Below, piece by piece: positions 20,563 through 29,529 of a stretch of DNA of 52,796 bases (position 1 is its first letter; every line of letters begins with the position of its first letter). This DNA comes from an uncultured Verrucomicrobia subdivision 3 bacterium (GTDB lineage Bacteria; Verrucomicrobiota; Verrucomicrobiia; Limisphaerales; UBA11358), in NCBI GenBank assembly GCA_903842235.1, contig CAIMLG010000238.1, forward strand, positions 1-52,796, written 5' to 3'. The notes beneath the pieces are model-generated. The model did no database searches, was not told where the DNA came from, and saw only the letters and a program-made list of their open reading frames with translations. The position numbers were made by a program, and so were the translations under genes.

Positions 20563-21738
20563 TTATCTGGCCCAAGCCGGCTGGGAACAATTCCCGGTCG
20601 CTCGCGAACAATCCTTGTATTGTTTGGTGAAAACGTCAAGCACAGACAGCGTTTGCCGGCCATTGGGGCCGTGATTGAAAACCAGTGTCCGGGAGTTGGG
20701 CGCCCAAGAGGGATTCTCGCCCGCCACCAGCACCGCCGGCTCTCGGCTGCCGTCCGCCGGCATCACGCAGATGTCAAAGTTGCCCGCCTGCCGGGTGAAC
20801 GCGATCCACTTGCCATCCGGCGACCAGTCCGGCTCCGTGGGGTTGGCAACGCCCGCGGTGTTGAGCGTCTGCACCGCCCCGCCGCCGGCGGGCACCTTGG
20901 CCAGCCGCCGCCGCTCGGCGATTTTCGTCGCGAAGCAGACCCATTGCCCGTCGGGCGACCAGCAGGGCGAGGAATCCTCCACGCCCGTGGTGAGCCGTTT
21001 CAAATTGCTGCCGTCGGCGTTGCAGACCCAGACGTTCGGGCTGCCGGCCTTGCTCAAAATCATCGCCACCTTGGAGCCGTCCGGCGAAACGCTCGCGCTA
21101 TCGTTCAAGCCGGAAAAGCCCGCCACCACCCGCCGCTGACCGCTGGACAGGCTGTGGAAGAAGATATCCGGATTATTGCGGGCATAGGAGGTGTAATACA
21201 GCGCCAGCTTGCCCGGCACCCACGCGGGCTTGGCCACGATGGCGTTATCGCGGGTGATGCGGGTGGTGCCGTAGCCATCGAAGTCGGCCACGTAAATCTC
21301 ACCGGCCCCATAGCCGCCGGGCTGCAGTTTGAAGGCGATCCGGGACTTGCCGATGCCTTTCTTGTTCAGGATGGTTTCCACGATTTCATCCGCAAACGTG
21401 TGCGCCTGCACCCGCAAACTCGCGCCGTTGTAGCTGCGGGCGAGAATCACTTTCTTGGCAAATTTGTCCGTCACGCTGCCGGTGAGGTTGCCCGTGTCGC
21501 TGCCGTGAATGAGGTATTGCGCCGCATCCGGGCTGACGAAGCTGAAGCCCTGCACGTAAAGATCAAACTTCAACACCTCCGCGCCCTCGCCGGTGAAGCC
21601 GTCCAAGGCCACGGGGATGGGTTTCATTTGCCCGATGACATCAATGGTGGCTTCGATTTTGATTTCCTGCGCCGAGACGCTGGTAAGGGTGCCGGCCACA
21701 AGACCAAGGGTGAGAAAGTTGAGAATTGATTTTTTCAT
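20563..21738 (-). CDS. tolB: TolB beta-propeller protein
   Basis: ILARSYNGASLRVQAHTFADEIVETI...GKSRIAF; repeated CWSPDGQWVCFAT, PDWSPDGKWIAFTR blades. Confidence 0.9.
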   Translation of the reverse strand: MKKSILNFLTLGLVAGTLTSVSAQEIKIEATIDVIGQMKPIPVALDGFTGEGAEVLKFDLYVQGFSFVSPDAAQYLIHGSDTGNLTGSVTDKFAKKVILARSYNGASLRVQAHTFADEIVETILNKKGIGKSRIAFKLQPGGYGAGEIYVADFDGYGTTRITRDNAIVAKPAWVPGKLALYYTSYARNNPDIFFHSLSSGQRRVVAGFSGLNDSASVSPDGSKVAMILSKAGSPNVWVCNADGSNLKRLTTGVEDSSPCWSPDGQWVCFATKIAERRRLAKVPAGGGAVQTLNTAGVANPTEPDWSPDGKWIAFTRQAGNFDICVMPADGSREPAVLVAGENPSWAPNSRTLVFNHGPNGRQTLSVLDVFTKQYKDCSRATGNCSQPAWAR

Positions 21739-22469
21739 TCGAGCATCCGTTTCGCTTTGAGGTTAAAGTTGATGGTATAAGTCCGTTCCTCGCCCGCCCC
21801 CTCCGGGAGCGCGGCGACAAAAATCACGCGTTCCAGCGTCCGCTGCACGCTGGCATCCAGCCGCGCATCGCCGGAACGATTAAGGATGCGCGCGGCGGTC
21901 ACCTGGCCATCGCGGCGGATGGTGATGCTGACGCGGGTATTGGCATCGTTGCTGGGCATGTCCTCCGGCGGAAGCCAGGCTATTTCGTATTTGCGCTTCA
22001 CAAACGCCGCGTAATCCGCCAACGCCGCCGCGCTGGGGCCGGGCACACTCACTTGGGTGCCGGTGGTTAAATTCTGGTTCAGATGACCCAAAACCTCGTT
22101 AAAAGTTTCCCGCGGCAGATTTTGCGGCCGCGCCTCCAAATGCTCCCGGGCTGATGGCAGGGCCACGTTGCGCGTGACCTGGACCAAATCCAGTTTACCG
22201 TCCGGCGGAGGCGGCGTTACGTTGGCCGACGGCGTGGGTGCCCCGGCGGTTCTTGCCGCCGGCGGGATAAGATGGGTTTCCGGTACGGGAGCCGGGGTGG
22301 GTCCCGGCCAGGCAGGGTCCGGATAGATCGTGATGGGCGGTTGATCCGCCCCGGCCGGATCGCGTGCGGGCTGTGGTTTGAAGAACGCCGCGCCCGCCAG
22401 CAAAACGACCACCAGCAGCAGGTGAAAACCGGCGGTGGCGGCAAAGCATTTTTGTTGGAGCGGGTTCAT
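21735..22469 (-). CDS. TolA/TonB-like energy transducer, copy 2
   Basis: N-terminal TM, C-terminal TonB-like DANTRVSITIRRDGQVTAARILNRSGDARLDASVQRTLERV; sits in tol operon. Confidence 0.8.
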   Translation of the reverse strand: MNPLQQKCFAATAGFHLLLVVVLLAGAAFFKPQPARDPAGADQPPITIYPDPAWPGPTPAPVPETHLIPPAARTAGAPTPSANVTPPPPDGKLDLVQVTRNVALPSAREHLEARPQNLPRETFNEVLGHLNQNLTTGTQVSVPGPSAAALADYAAFVKRKYEIAWLPPEDMPSNDANTRVSITIRRDGQVTAARILNRSGDARLDASVQRTLERVIFVAALPEGAGEERTYTINFNLKAKRMLE

Positions 22470-22483
22470 GGTGGGCGCGGTGG

Positions 22484-23332
22484 TTAACCGAGCATCCGTT
22501 TCGCTTTGAGGTTGAAATTGATGATGAACGTCCGCTCTTTGTCCTTCGCGCCATCCGGGAACGGCCGGATAAACGTCACGCGATTCAGCGTCCGCTGCAC
22601 GCTGGCATCCACCCGCGCATCGCCGGAGCGGTCGAGGATGCGCGAGGAAATCACCGTGCCATCGCGGCCGATGGTGACGCTAACCCGCGTGTTGGCATCG
22701 TCGCTGGACGTGTCCTCCGGCGGCGTCCAGGCCCGTTCGTAAATGGTTTTGACCACCGAGGCGTAACTGGCATACGACTCGGTGCTGTTGCCGGGCATCT
22801 CCACTTCGGTGGCGGCGGAGGCATTGGCCGTGATGGCCCGCGTGGCGTTGGCGATGGCTTTCAACCGTGCGTCCCGCTGCTGCTTCTGGAGTTTGGCCTG
22901 GTTATCCGCTTCGGACGTATCAGGCGTCTTCGGCACCACCCGTTTCACCGGCACAAACTCCGGTTTCACCTCGCGCGGCGGGGTTTTCACCGGCTTTACC
23001 ACCGGCGTTAACTCATCCGGCGCGGGCTGGGGCGGCGGCTTCACCGGCGTGGGGTCGGGCGGTTTGACCGGCTCCGGTGGTTTGACGACGGGCGTTGGCT
23101 GGGGCGGCGGTTCCGGCGGCTTGACCACCGGCTGAGCCGGCGGGGGCTGGGGATTTTTCACGCCGCCGCTGAAGGCGGCATCAATCAGCTTGTCCGGAAT
23201 GACCGTCAGCACCGGCACATCATCCGTCTGGGGCGCGGAGGAGAAAAAGCCCGGGCCGACCAATAAAATCACCACCAGCAGCAGGTGAAAACCCGCGGTC
23301 GCAATCAGACATTTTTTTTGCAGCCGGTTCAT
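22484..23332 (-). CDS. TolA/TonB-like energy transducer, copy 1, with Pro-rich linker
   Basis: N-terminal TM, Pro/Val/Lys repeats, C-terminal DANTRVSVTIGRDGTVISSRILDRSGDARVDASVQRTLNRV. Confidence 0.85.
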   Translation of the reverse strand: MNRLQKKCLIATAGFHLLLVVILLVGPGFFSSAPQTDDVPVLTVIPDKLIDAAFSGGVKNPQPPPAQPVVKPPEPPPQPTPVVKPPEPVKPPDPTPVKPPPQPAPDELTPVVKPVKTPPREVKPEFVPVKRVVPKTPDTSEADNQAKLQKQQRDARLKAIANATRAITANASAATEVEMPGNSTESYASYASVVKTIYERAWTPPEDTSSDDANTRVSVTIGRDGTVISSRILDRSGDARVDASVQRTLNRVTFIRPFPDGAKDKERTFIINFNLKAKRMLG

Positions 23333-23745
23333 TTGGGCGTGGGGTCGGTGCGCAATGAGTAGCGCGTGATCCCGCTTTTCTGGCAGCCATCCAGGATCTG
23401 CGCGACGAGGTCGTAGCGGCAATCTTTGTCGGCGCGGATGAACACCACCAGTTTGGAATTGCGCCGAAATTCAGCCGTGAGCTGCCCGAGGATCTGCGCC
23501 AGGGTCAGCGTTCGGGATTCCAGCTTGTAATAGCCGGTGTTGGAAATCTCGACAGTGCGAATGTCGTTTTGGTTCGGCTTTTTGTCCGCCTGGCCGCCCT
23601 TGGGCAACTGCAACTCAATGCTCTGCGTCAACAGCGGTGTGGTGATGATGAAGATGATCAGCAGCACGAACGCCAGATCCAGCAGCGGCGTAATGTTGAT
23701 GTCACTCAACGTCACCAGATGACTGCGTTGGGAAAAGCGGCGCAT
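23329..23745 (-). CDS. tolR: ExbD/TolR biopolymer transport protein
   Basis: LSDINITPLLDLAFVLLIIFIITTPLLTQSIELQLPKGG. Confidence 0.94.
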   Translation of the reverse strand: MRRFSQRSHLVTLSDINITPLLDLAFVLLIIFIITTPLLTQSIELQLPKGGQADKKPNQNDIRTVEISNTGYYKLESRTLTLAQILGQLTAEFRRNSKLVVFIRADKDCRYDLVAQILDGCQKSGITRYSLRTDPTPK

Positions 23746-23748
23746 GAT

Positions 23749-24477
23749 TTATTCCTCGCCGAGAAATTCCGTCTCCATCTTGGAAACCAGTTCCTGCGCG
23801 AAATTGTCCAGTTCAACCGTAAACGTCCGCAGGTTGTGCACGAGCCAGTTGTAGCCGAACATCGAAGGAATTGCCACCAGCAGACCGGCCACCGTCGTGG
23901 CGAGCGCGCCAGAAACCCCCGGGGCCATCACCGCCAGCGACGCGCCCTGCGGCGACTGCGCAATGCCGGCGAAGGTGCTCATCACGCCCCAGACCGTGCC
24001 GAGCAACCCCATGAACGGCGCGCCGCTCACCGCAATGGCCAGCAGAATGAGGCCGGACTCCAGCTTGAGCGATTCCTTGGCGACGACGTTTTCAAAGGCG
24101 CGCTTGATGTGCTCCATGTTTTTGAGACTGATCTGCTGCTTGGCGCGTTCCCCGGTCGGCCCGCGCAGGCGGGCATCGAGCTGCACGCAGCCGACCTGAT
24201 ACACGGCGTAGAGCGGGCAGCCGTCCACCTGCAGCTTGCGGTCATACATCTCCAGGACGGTTTTCTGGGCGGTGAATTCGTCGCCGAAAAAGGCATTCAG
24301 CTTCCGCGCCCGGCGCATCTGGATGACTTTGAAAATCATCATCCACCAGACAACAATCGAAGTTATGAAAAGCAAGACGATGATCGCCTTGGCTTCCGTT
24401 TTCGCCTGCGTCCAAACGTAAAGTGGCTCCAACGAAGTGGTAGCCGCTCCGATTAGTGTAAAAGGTAACCCGCTCAT
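23749..24477 (-). CDS. tolQ: MotA/TolQ/ExbB proton channel protein
   Basis: GLILLAIAVSGAPFMGLLGTVWGVMSTFAGIAQSPQGASLAVMAPGVSGALATTVAGLLVAIPSMFGYN. Confidence 0.94.
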   Translation of the reverse strand: MSGLPFTLIGAATTSLEPLYVWTQAKTEAKAIIVLLFITSIVVWWMMIFKVIQMRRARKLNAFFGDEFTAQKTVLEMYDRKLQVDGCPLYAVYQVGCVQLDARLRGPTGERAKQQISLKNMEHIKRAFENVVAKESLKLESGLILLAIAVSGAPFMGLLGTVWGVMSTFAGIAQSPQGASLAVMAPGVSGALATTVAGLLVAIPSMFGYNWLVHNLRTFTVELDNFAQELVSKMETEFLGEE

Positions 24478-24646
24478 AATAATAAATAAACTTGGTGGTG
24501 AGGAACCGGTTTGGGCCAAGTGGCGGAACTCCGAGCTTTCGTCCGCCGGGGCAAATTATCAGTCCGCCCCCGAAAAAATGCAAAATCTTTTTGCAGGAAA
24601 ATGAATCCGCTTTGCCGCCGCCGCAAAATCGCTTACAACAAGCGCC

Positions 24647-26623
24647 ATGTCTCGTCCGCGCCTTGTCGCCCTGCTGCTGGCCTTTGCCACGCTTGTCGTG
24701 TTTCTGCCGGCCGCGCGGTTTGCATTCCTCAATTTTGACGACAACGACTATGTCACCGAAAACGCCTTCGTCAAAAACGGCCTGACGGGGGCCGGGCTCC
24801 AATGGGCGTTCACCGCCTTTCACGCCGGCAACTGGCACCCGCTCACCTGGCTCACGCATATGCTGGACTGCGAGTTATTCCAGTTGAACGCCGGCGCGCA
24901 CCACTTCGTCAACGTCCTCTGGCACGCCGCCAACGTCGCGCTGCTGTTTGCGCTGCTCTGGCGGTTGACGGCCCGCCTCTGGCCGGCGGCGCTCATCGCC
25001 GCGCTGTTCGCGTGGCACCCGCTCCACGTGGAATCCGTGGCGTGGCTCTCCGAGCGCAAGGATGTGTTAAGCACGTGCTTTGCCCTGCTATCGCTATTGG
25101 CTTATGCGAAATACGCTGAAGCGTCCAAGGTCCAAAGCCCAAAGTCCAAAGTCTATTTCGGCTTGAGCCTGACGGCTTTTGCGCTTGGGCTGCTGGCCAA
25201 GCCCATGCTCGTCACGTTGCCGTTTGTGCTGCTGCTGCTGGATTACTGGCCGCTCCAGCGCGGTTCGCCGCCAACCGGGCGAAACTGGCTCCGGCGGGCG
25301 GGCGAGAAGTGGCCATTTTTTCTGCTCACCGCCGGCTCCTGCGTGGTCACCTTTTTCGCGCAGCGCCAAGGCGAGGCCGTGGTCTCGCTGACCAAGGTAT
25401 CCTTGGTATACCGGCTGGAAAATGCCCCGCTGGCGGTTGTCAACTACGTCCTGAACCTTGTCTGGCCGACCAATCTCTGCGCCCTTTATCCACTGCCGGG
25501 CAAAATCTCCGCGTCGTCGGTGGTCGCCGCGGTCGTGGTGCTGGCATTAACCAGCATCGTTGTCTGGCGCCAGCGTCGCCCCCGGCCTTATCTGGTGGTC
25601 GGCTGGCTGTGGTTCCTCGGCACGCTCGTGCCGGTCATCGGCCTCGTGCAGGTCGGCGGCCAGGCGATGGCCGACCGCTACACATACCTGCCCTCGATTG
25701 GATTTTTCCTCGCGCTGGTCCTGCTCGCGGCGGATTTCGCGGCGCGGATTCGATTGCCCAAACCCCTTGCTGCTGGAATCGCCGCCCTGATCTTGGCCGG
25801 CTGCGTGCTGGCCACGGAACGGCAACTGCCCTATTGGCGCGACAGCGAAACGCTCTTTCGCCGCGCCCTCGCTGTGACGCAGAACAACGATATCGCCCTG
25901 GTCAATCTCGGAGCCGCGCTCGACGAGCAAAACCGGCCTGCCGAGGCGCTCGCGGCTTACCGGCAGGCGCTGAGCATCGAGCCGGGCCGTTACCAGTTGC
26001 ACAGCAATCTGGGCCGCATTCTCAGCCAGCAAGGTCATCACCTCGATGCGCTGGCCGAGTATCGCGCGGCCGTCCGGCTCCGGCCCGGCAATGCGGTGAT
26101 CCATAACGCCGTCGGTAGTGAATTGGCGGCGCTGGGCCGGTTCAGCGAGGCGCTCGCGGCATTTGCCGAAGCGGAGCGGCTGGACCCGAACTATCCCTGG
26201 CCGCATGTGGAAACCGCCAAAGCCTATCTCCAGCAAGGCCGCGATGCCGACGCGGTGGCGGAACTCCGGGCCGCCTTCCGCCTCGCGCCCGAAAACTTCC
26301 AGATTCTCGCCTATGCCGCCCGCGTGCTCGCCGCCAATGAAAATGCCGCCGCCCGGGATGGCCAGCAGGCCCTCGCGCTGGCCGTTAAGGCAAATGTCCT
26401 GACTGGCGGCAGCCAGCCGTTTGTCTTCGACGCTCTCGGCATGGCCTTCGCGGAAACCGGCGATTTTACCAACGCCCAAACCTGTGCCCAAAACGCGCTG
26501 GATCTCGCGACCGCCGCGCGGATGAAAGCCTTGGAGCCCCTCCAAAAACGCTTGGAGCTCTATAAAAATCGCCAGCCGTGGCGGGAATCCTTCCGCGCTA
26601 CCAACGCCCCGGCGGCTCAATAA
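24647..26623 (+). CDS. Multi-TM glycosyltransferase-like protein with C-terminal TPR repeats
   Basis: NFDDNDYVTENAFV, WHPLHVESVAWLSERKDVLST, then TPRs (EALAAYRQALSIEPGRYQLHSNLGRILSQQG). Confidence 0.85.
   Translation: MSRPRLVALLLAFATLVVFLPAARFAFLNFDDNDYVTENAFVKNGLTGAGLQWAFTAFHAGNWHPLTWLTHMLDCELFQLNAGAHHFVNVLWHAANVALLFALLWRLTARLWPAALIAALFAWHPLHVESVAWLSERKDVLSTCFALLSLLAYAKYAEASKVQSPKSKVYFGLSLTAFALGLLAKPMLVTLPFVLLLLDYWPLQRGSPPTGRNWLRRAGEKWPFFLLTAGSCVVTFFAQRQGEAVVSLTKVSLVYRLENAPLAVVNYVLNLVWPTNLCALYPLPGKISASSVVAAVVVLALTSIVVWRQRRPRPYLVVGWLWFLGTLVPVIGLVQVGGQAMADRYTYLPSIGFFLALVLLAADFAARIRLPKPLAAGIAALILAGCVLATERQLPYWRDSETLFRRALAVTQNNDIALVNLGAALDEQNRPAEALAAYRQALSIEPGRYQLHSNLGRILSQQGHHLDALAEYRAAVRLRPGNAVIHNAVGSELAALGRFSEALAAFAEAERLDPNYPWPHVETAKAYLQQGRDADAVAELRAAFRLAPENFQILAYAARVLAANENAAARDGQQALALAVKANVLTGGSQPFVFDALGMAFAETGDFTNAQTCAQNALDLATAARMKALEPLQKRLELYKNRQPWRESFRATNAPAAQ
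25124..25151. repeat. Degenerate heptanucleotide tandem repeat, unit TCCAAAG (4 copies), inside a CDS
   Basis: TCCAAGG TCCAAAG CCCAAAG TCCAAAG; same unit as 14238-14272 on the opposite strand. Confidence 0.85.
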
Positions 26624-26672
26624 ACCCGCCGGTTAAGTTGTTTTCCGTGGCCCCCAAACCCGCCTGAATCGT

Positions 26673-27344
26673 TCAAGCCACCAGCTTGGGAAGCATGCGC
26701 CGAACCTGGGAATTTTTCAAAGCCTGGGGCCGGGAAACGGATCGTCCCAGCCACGGCAGCACAAAGGTTTTTTCAGGCGGGAAAAACGGCGCCAGGAGTT
26801 GGGCATTTGTGGCCGTGGCGGAATCGGGCCGGGCAGGCGACCGGAAAACCACCCGGGCGGCGGCGCGGGCTTTTTTTGGCAGCGCTTCCAGCGTGAGCAA
26901 AACGTGGTTTACCACGCCGAGTTGATTGGGCGCGACGATGATGGGGGTGGCGTCCAGCGCGGAAATCAGGTCGCGGGAATTGCCATCCTCGACCAGCGGG
27001 CTGAGCAAACCGCCGGCGCCTTCGACCAGCAGCACCTCGTAACATTTCTGCCGCGCCCGGAGGTGCGTGAGCACCGTCGCCAGTTTCACGGGTTTTTTTT
27101 CCTGCCGGGCGGCCAGCGCCGGCGTGACGGCCGATCGGAAATGCCACGGGTTGATTTCCTCCAGCGTCAGCGTCCCGCCCAGCGCGGCGTGCAATATTTC
27201 GGCATCGGCCCGGCCGCCGGAGCCGAGCGGCTTGAGCGCGGCAACGGCCACCCCGCGTTCGCGGAGCCACTGCGCCAGCAGCGCGGTTAAAACGGTTTTG
27301 CCCGCGCCGGTGTTCGTGGCGGTGATGAAATAGGTCCGCTGCAT
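26673..27344 (-). CDS. bioD: Dethiobiotin synthetase
   Basis: MQRTYFITATNTGAGKTVLTALLAQWL; LLVEGAGGLLSPL. Confidence 0.93.
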   Translation of the reverse strand: MQRTYFITATNTGAGKTVLTALLAQWLRERGVAVAALKPLGSGGRADAEILHAALGGTLTLEEINPWHFRSAVTPALAARQEKKPVKLATVLTHLRARQKCYEVLLVEGAGGLLSPLVEDGNSRDLISALDATPIIVAPNQLGVVNHVLLTLEALPKKARAAARVVFRSPARPDSATATNAQLLAPFFPPEKTFVLPWLGRSVSRPQALKNSQVRRMLPKLVA

Positions 27345-27497
27345 GGCTCCAGCAAAGCGCAAACCGGCGGGAAACGCCATGAAAACTGGCTTGTTTTCGG
27401 CATTGCCGCCGGCGGGCATTGCGTATATTTTTCGCCCTGTTCACCGTTTCATGCAAGCTAATCAAAATCATTTAACCGCCTTAAGCACCCTTTGTTT

Positions 27498-28091
27498 ATG
27501 AATGAACCCACCCTTACCCAGCTTCAGGACACCACCGCCAATCCGGCGCCGCTCGGCCTGCTGGGCTTTGGCATGACCACCGTGGTGCTCAACCTGCACA
27601 ACGCCGGCCTTTACGAGCTGAACAGCATGATTCTTGGCATGGGCATCTTTTATGGCGGCACCGCGCAGGTGATCGCCGGCATCATGGAATGGAAAAAGAA
27701 AAACACCTTCGCTACGACGGCCTTCATTTCCTACGGTTTTTTCTGGCTGACGCTCGTGGCCCTGGTCGCGCTGCCCAAAATTTTCACGGGTATTGTCGCC
27801 ACCACGCCGGATGCCTTTGCCGCCTTTCTGGCGTGCTGGGGCGTCTTCACCGCCGTGATGTTTGTGGGCACGCTCAAGCTGAGCCGCGCCCTGCAGGTCG
27901 TATTCGGCTCGTTGACCGTGCTGTTCTTCCTGCTGGTCGCCGCCAAGCATACCGGGAACGAAGCCATCGAGCATCTGGCGGGTTATGAAGGGATATTCTG
28001 CGGGCTTTCGGCCATTTACACCGGGCTGGCCCAGGTGCTGAACGAGGTTTACGACCGGACCGTCCTGCCGCTCGGCATCCCCAAAAAGTAA
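27498..28091 (+). CDS. satP: GPR1/FUN34/YaaH (SatP) acetate/succinate transporter
   Basis: [69 protein letters not shown]. Confidence 0.95.
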   Translation: MNEPTLTQLQDTTANPAPLGLLGFGMTTVVLNLHNAGLYELNSMILGMGIFYGGTAQVIAGIMEWKKKNTFATTAFISYGFFWLTLVALVALPKIFTGIVATTPDAFAAFLACWGVFTAVMFVGTLKLSRALQVVFGSLTVLFFLLVAAKHTGNEAIEHLAGYEGIFCGLSAIYTGLAQVLNEVYDRTVLPLGIPKK

Positions 28092-28175
28092 GTTTTCCGG
28101 GCCTTCCCTGAAATCGAATTGACGCAAACGCCGCCATTCCGCTATGCTGCGCGGCTCGTTAACTCATTTTTTATT

Positions 28176-29486
28176 GTGAACGTATCCGTTGAAAACTTGG
28201 CCCCGTGCAAAAAGCTCGTGCGGGTGGAACTGGACGCAGCCGCCGTGGACGCGGCGTTTGCCGCCATCACGAAGGATTATCAAAAGCAGGCGGCGCTGCC
28301 AGGCTTCCGGCCGGGCAAGGCCCCGCTGCCCATGGTCGTCAAGAAATACACCGCGGAAATCCAGGACGAAGCCAAGCGCAAGCTCATCGGCGACGCTTAC
28401 CGCAAGGCGATCGAGGAGCAGAAGCTCCACGTGATCGGCCAGCCCGACATCGAGGAAGTGCAGTTCGGCCGCGGCCAGATCTTGCAGTTTACCGCCACGG
28501 TGGAAACCGCGCCGGATTTCCCCCTGCCGGAATACAAGGGGTTGCCCGCCCAGCTGGAAACCAAATCCGTGACCGAGGCGGATGTGGAGAAAGCGCTCGA
28601 TCTGCTGCGCGGCCAGCACGCCAATTACAACACCGTCGCCCGCCCGCTCGCTAATGGCGACATCGCCGTGGTCAACTATGCCGGCACCTGCGACGGTCAG
28701 CCGATCACCGCGCTCGCGCCGACGGCCAAAGGCCTGACGGAACAGAAGAATTTCTGGGTGGATACGGCCGAAGGCTCGTTCATCCCCGGCTTTGCCGCGC
28801 AGCTCATCGGCACCCAAGCCGGCGATAAACGCACGGTGAACGTGGATTTCCCCGCCGACTTTGTGACCCCGCAATTGCAGGAAAAAAAGGGTGTTTACGA
28901 GGTGGAACTTGTCGAAGTGAAGGAAAAATCCCTCCCGGCGCTCGATGAAGATCTGGCCAAGAAATTTGGCGCGGAAAACCTGGAAGCCCTCAAGACTGGC
29001 GTCCGCAAGGATTTGGAAAATGAGTTGAAATACACGCAGTCCAAGGCCATCCGCGCCCAGCTTGTCCGCGCCTTGCTGGGCCGGGTGAATTTCGACTTGC
29101 CGGAAACCGCCGTGGCCCAGGAGACGCGCAACGTGGTGTATGACCTCGTCCGCCAAAACACCCAGCGCGGCGTCGCGCGGGAATTGATCGAGTCGCAGAA
29201 GGATGAAATTTACGCCAACGCCGCCGTCAGCGCCAAGGAGCGCGTCAAGCTGGCGTTCCTCGTGAGCCGCATCGCCGAGCAGGAAAAGCTGGAAGCCACT
29301 CAGGAGGATGTCCTCAAGCGTGCCCAGCAACTGGCCATGATGTATCGGATGCCGTTTGAGCAATTCCTCAAGGATTTGCAGAAGCGCAATGGGGTGAACG
29401 AGCTCTACGAGCAGGTGCTGCACGAAAAAGTGCTGGCCGTGCTCGAGAAAAACGCCACTCTCTCCGAAGGCCAGCCGTCCCGATAA
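28176..29486 (+). CDS. tig: Trigger factor (GTG start)
   Basis: ALPGFRPGKAPLPMVVKKY ribosome-binding motif; PPIase and C-terminal helical domain. Confidence 0.94.
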   Translation: MNVSVENLAPCKKLVRVELDAAAVDAAFAAITKDYQKQAALPGFRPGKAPLPMVVKKYTAEIQDEAKRKLIGDAYRKAIEEQKLHVIGQPDIEEVQFGRGQILQFTATVETAPDFPLPEYKGLPAQLETKSVTEADVEKALDLLRGQHANYNTVARPLANGDIAVVNYAGTCDGQPITALAPTAKGLTEQKNFWVDTAEGSFIPGFAAQLIGTQAGDKRTVNVDFPADFVTPQLQEKKGVYEVELVEVKEKSLPALDEDLAKKFGAENLEALKTGVRKDLENELKYTQSKAIRAQLVRALLGRVNFDLPETAVAQETRNVVYDLVRQNTQRGVARELIESQKDEIYANAAVSAKERVKLAFLVSRIAEQEKLEATQEDVLKRAQQLAMMYRMPFEQFLKDLQKRNGVNELYEQVLHEKVLAVLEKNATLSEGQPSR

Positions 29487-29529
29487 CCTTTCGGTTATTT
29501 GGCTGCCGCGGCGGGCGTCTGGTTTTCTA

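Noticed and set aside
22930-23150. Plus-strand Gly/Thr-rich ORF (GGFTGVGSGGLTGSGGLTTG)
   Set aside because: Antisense image of the Pro-rich TolA/TonB linker.
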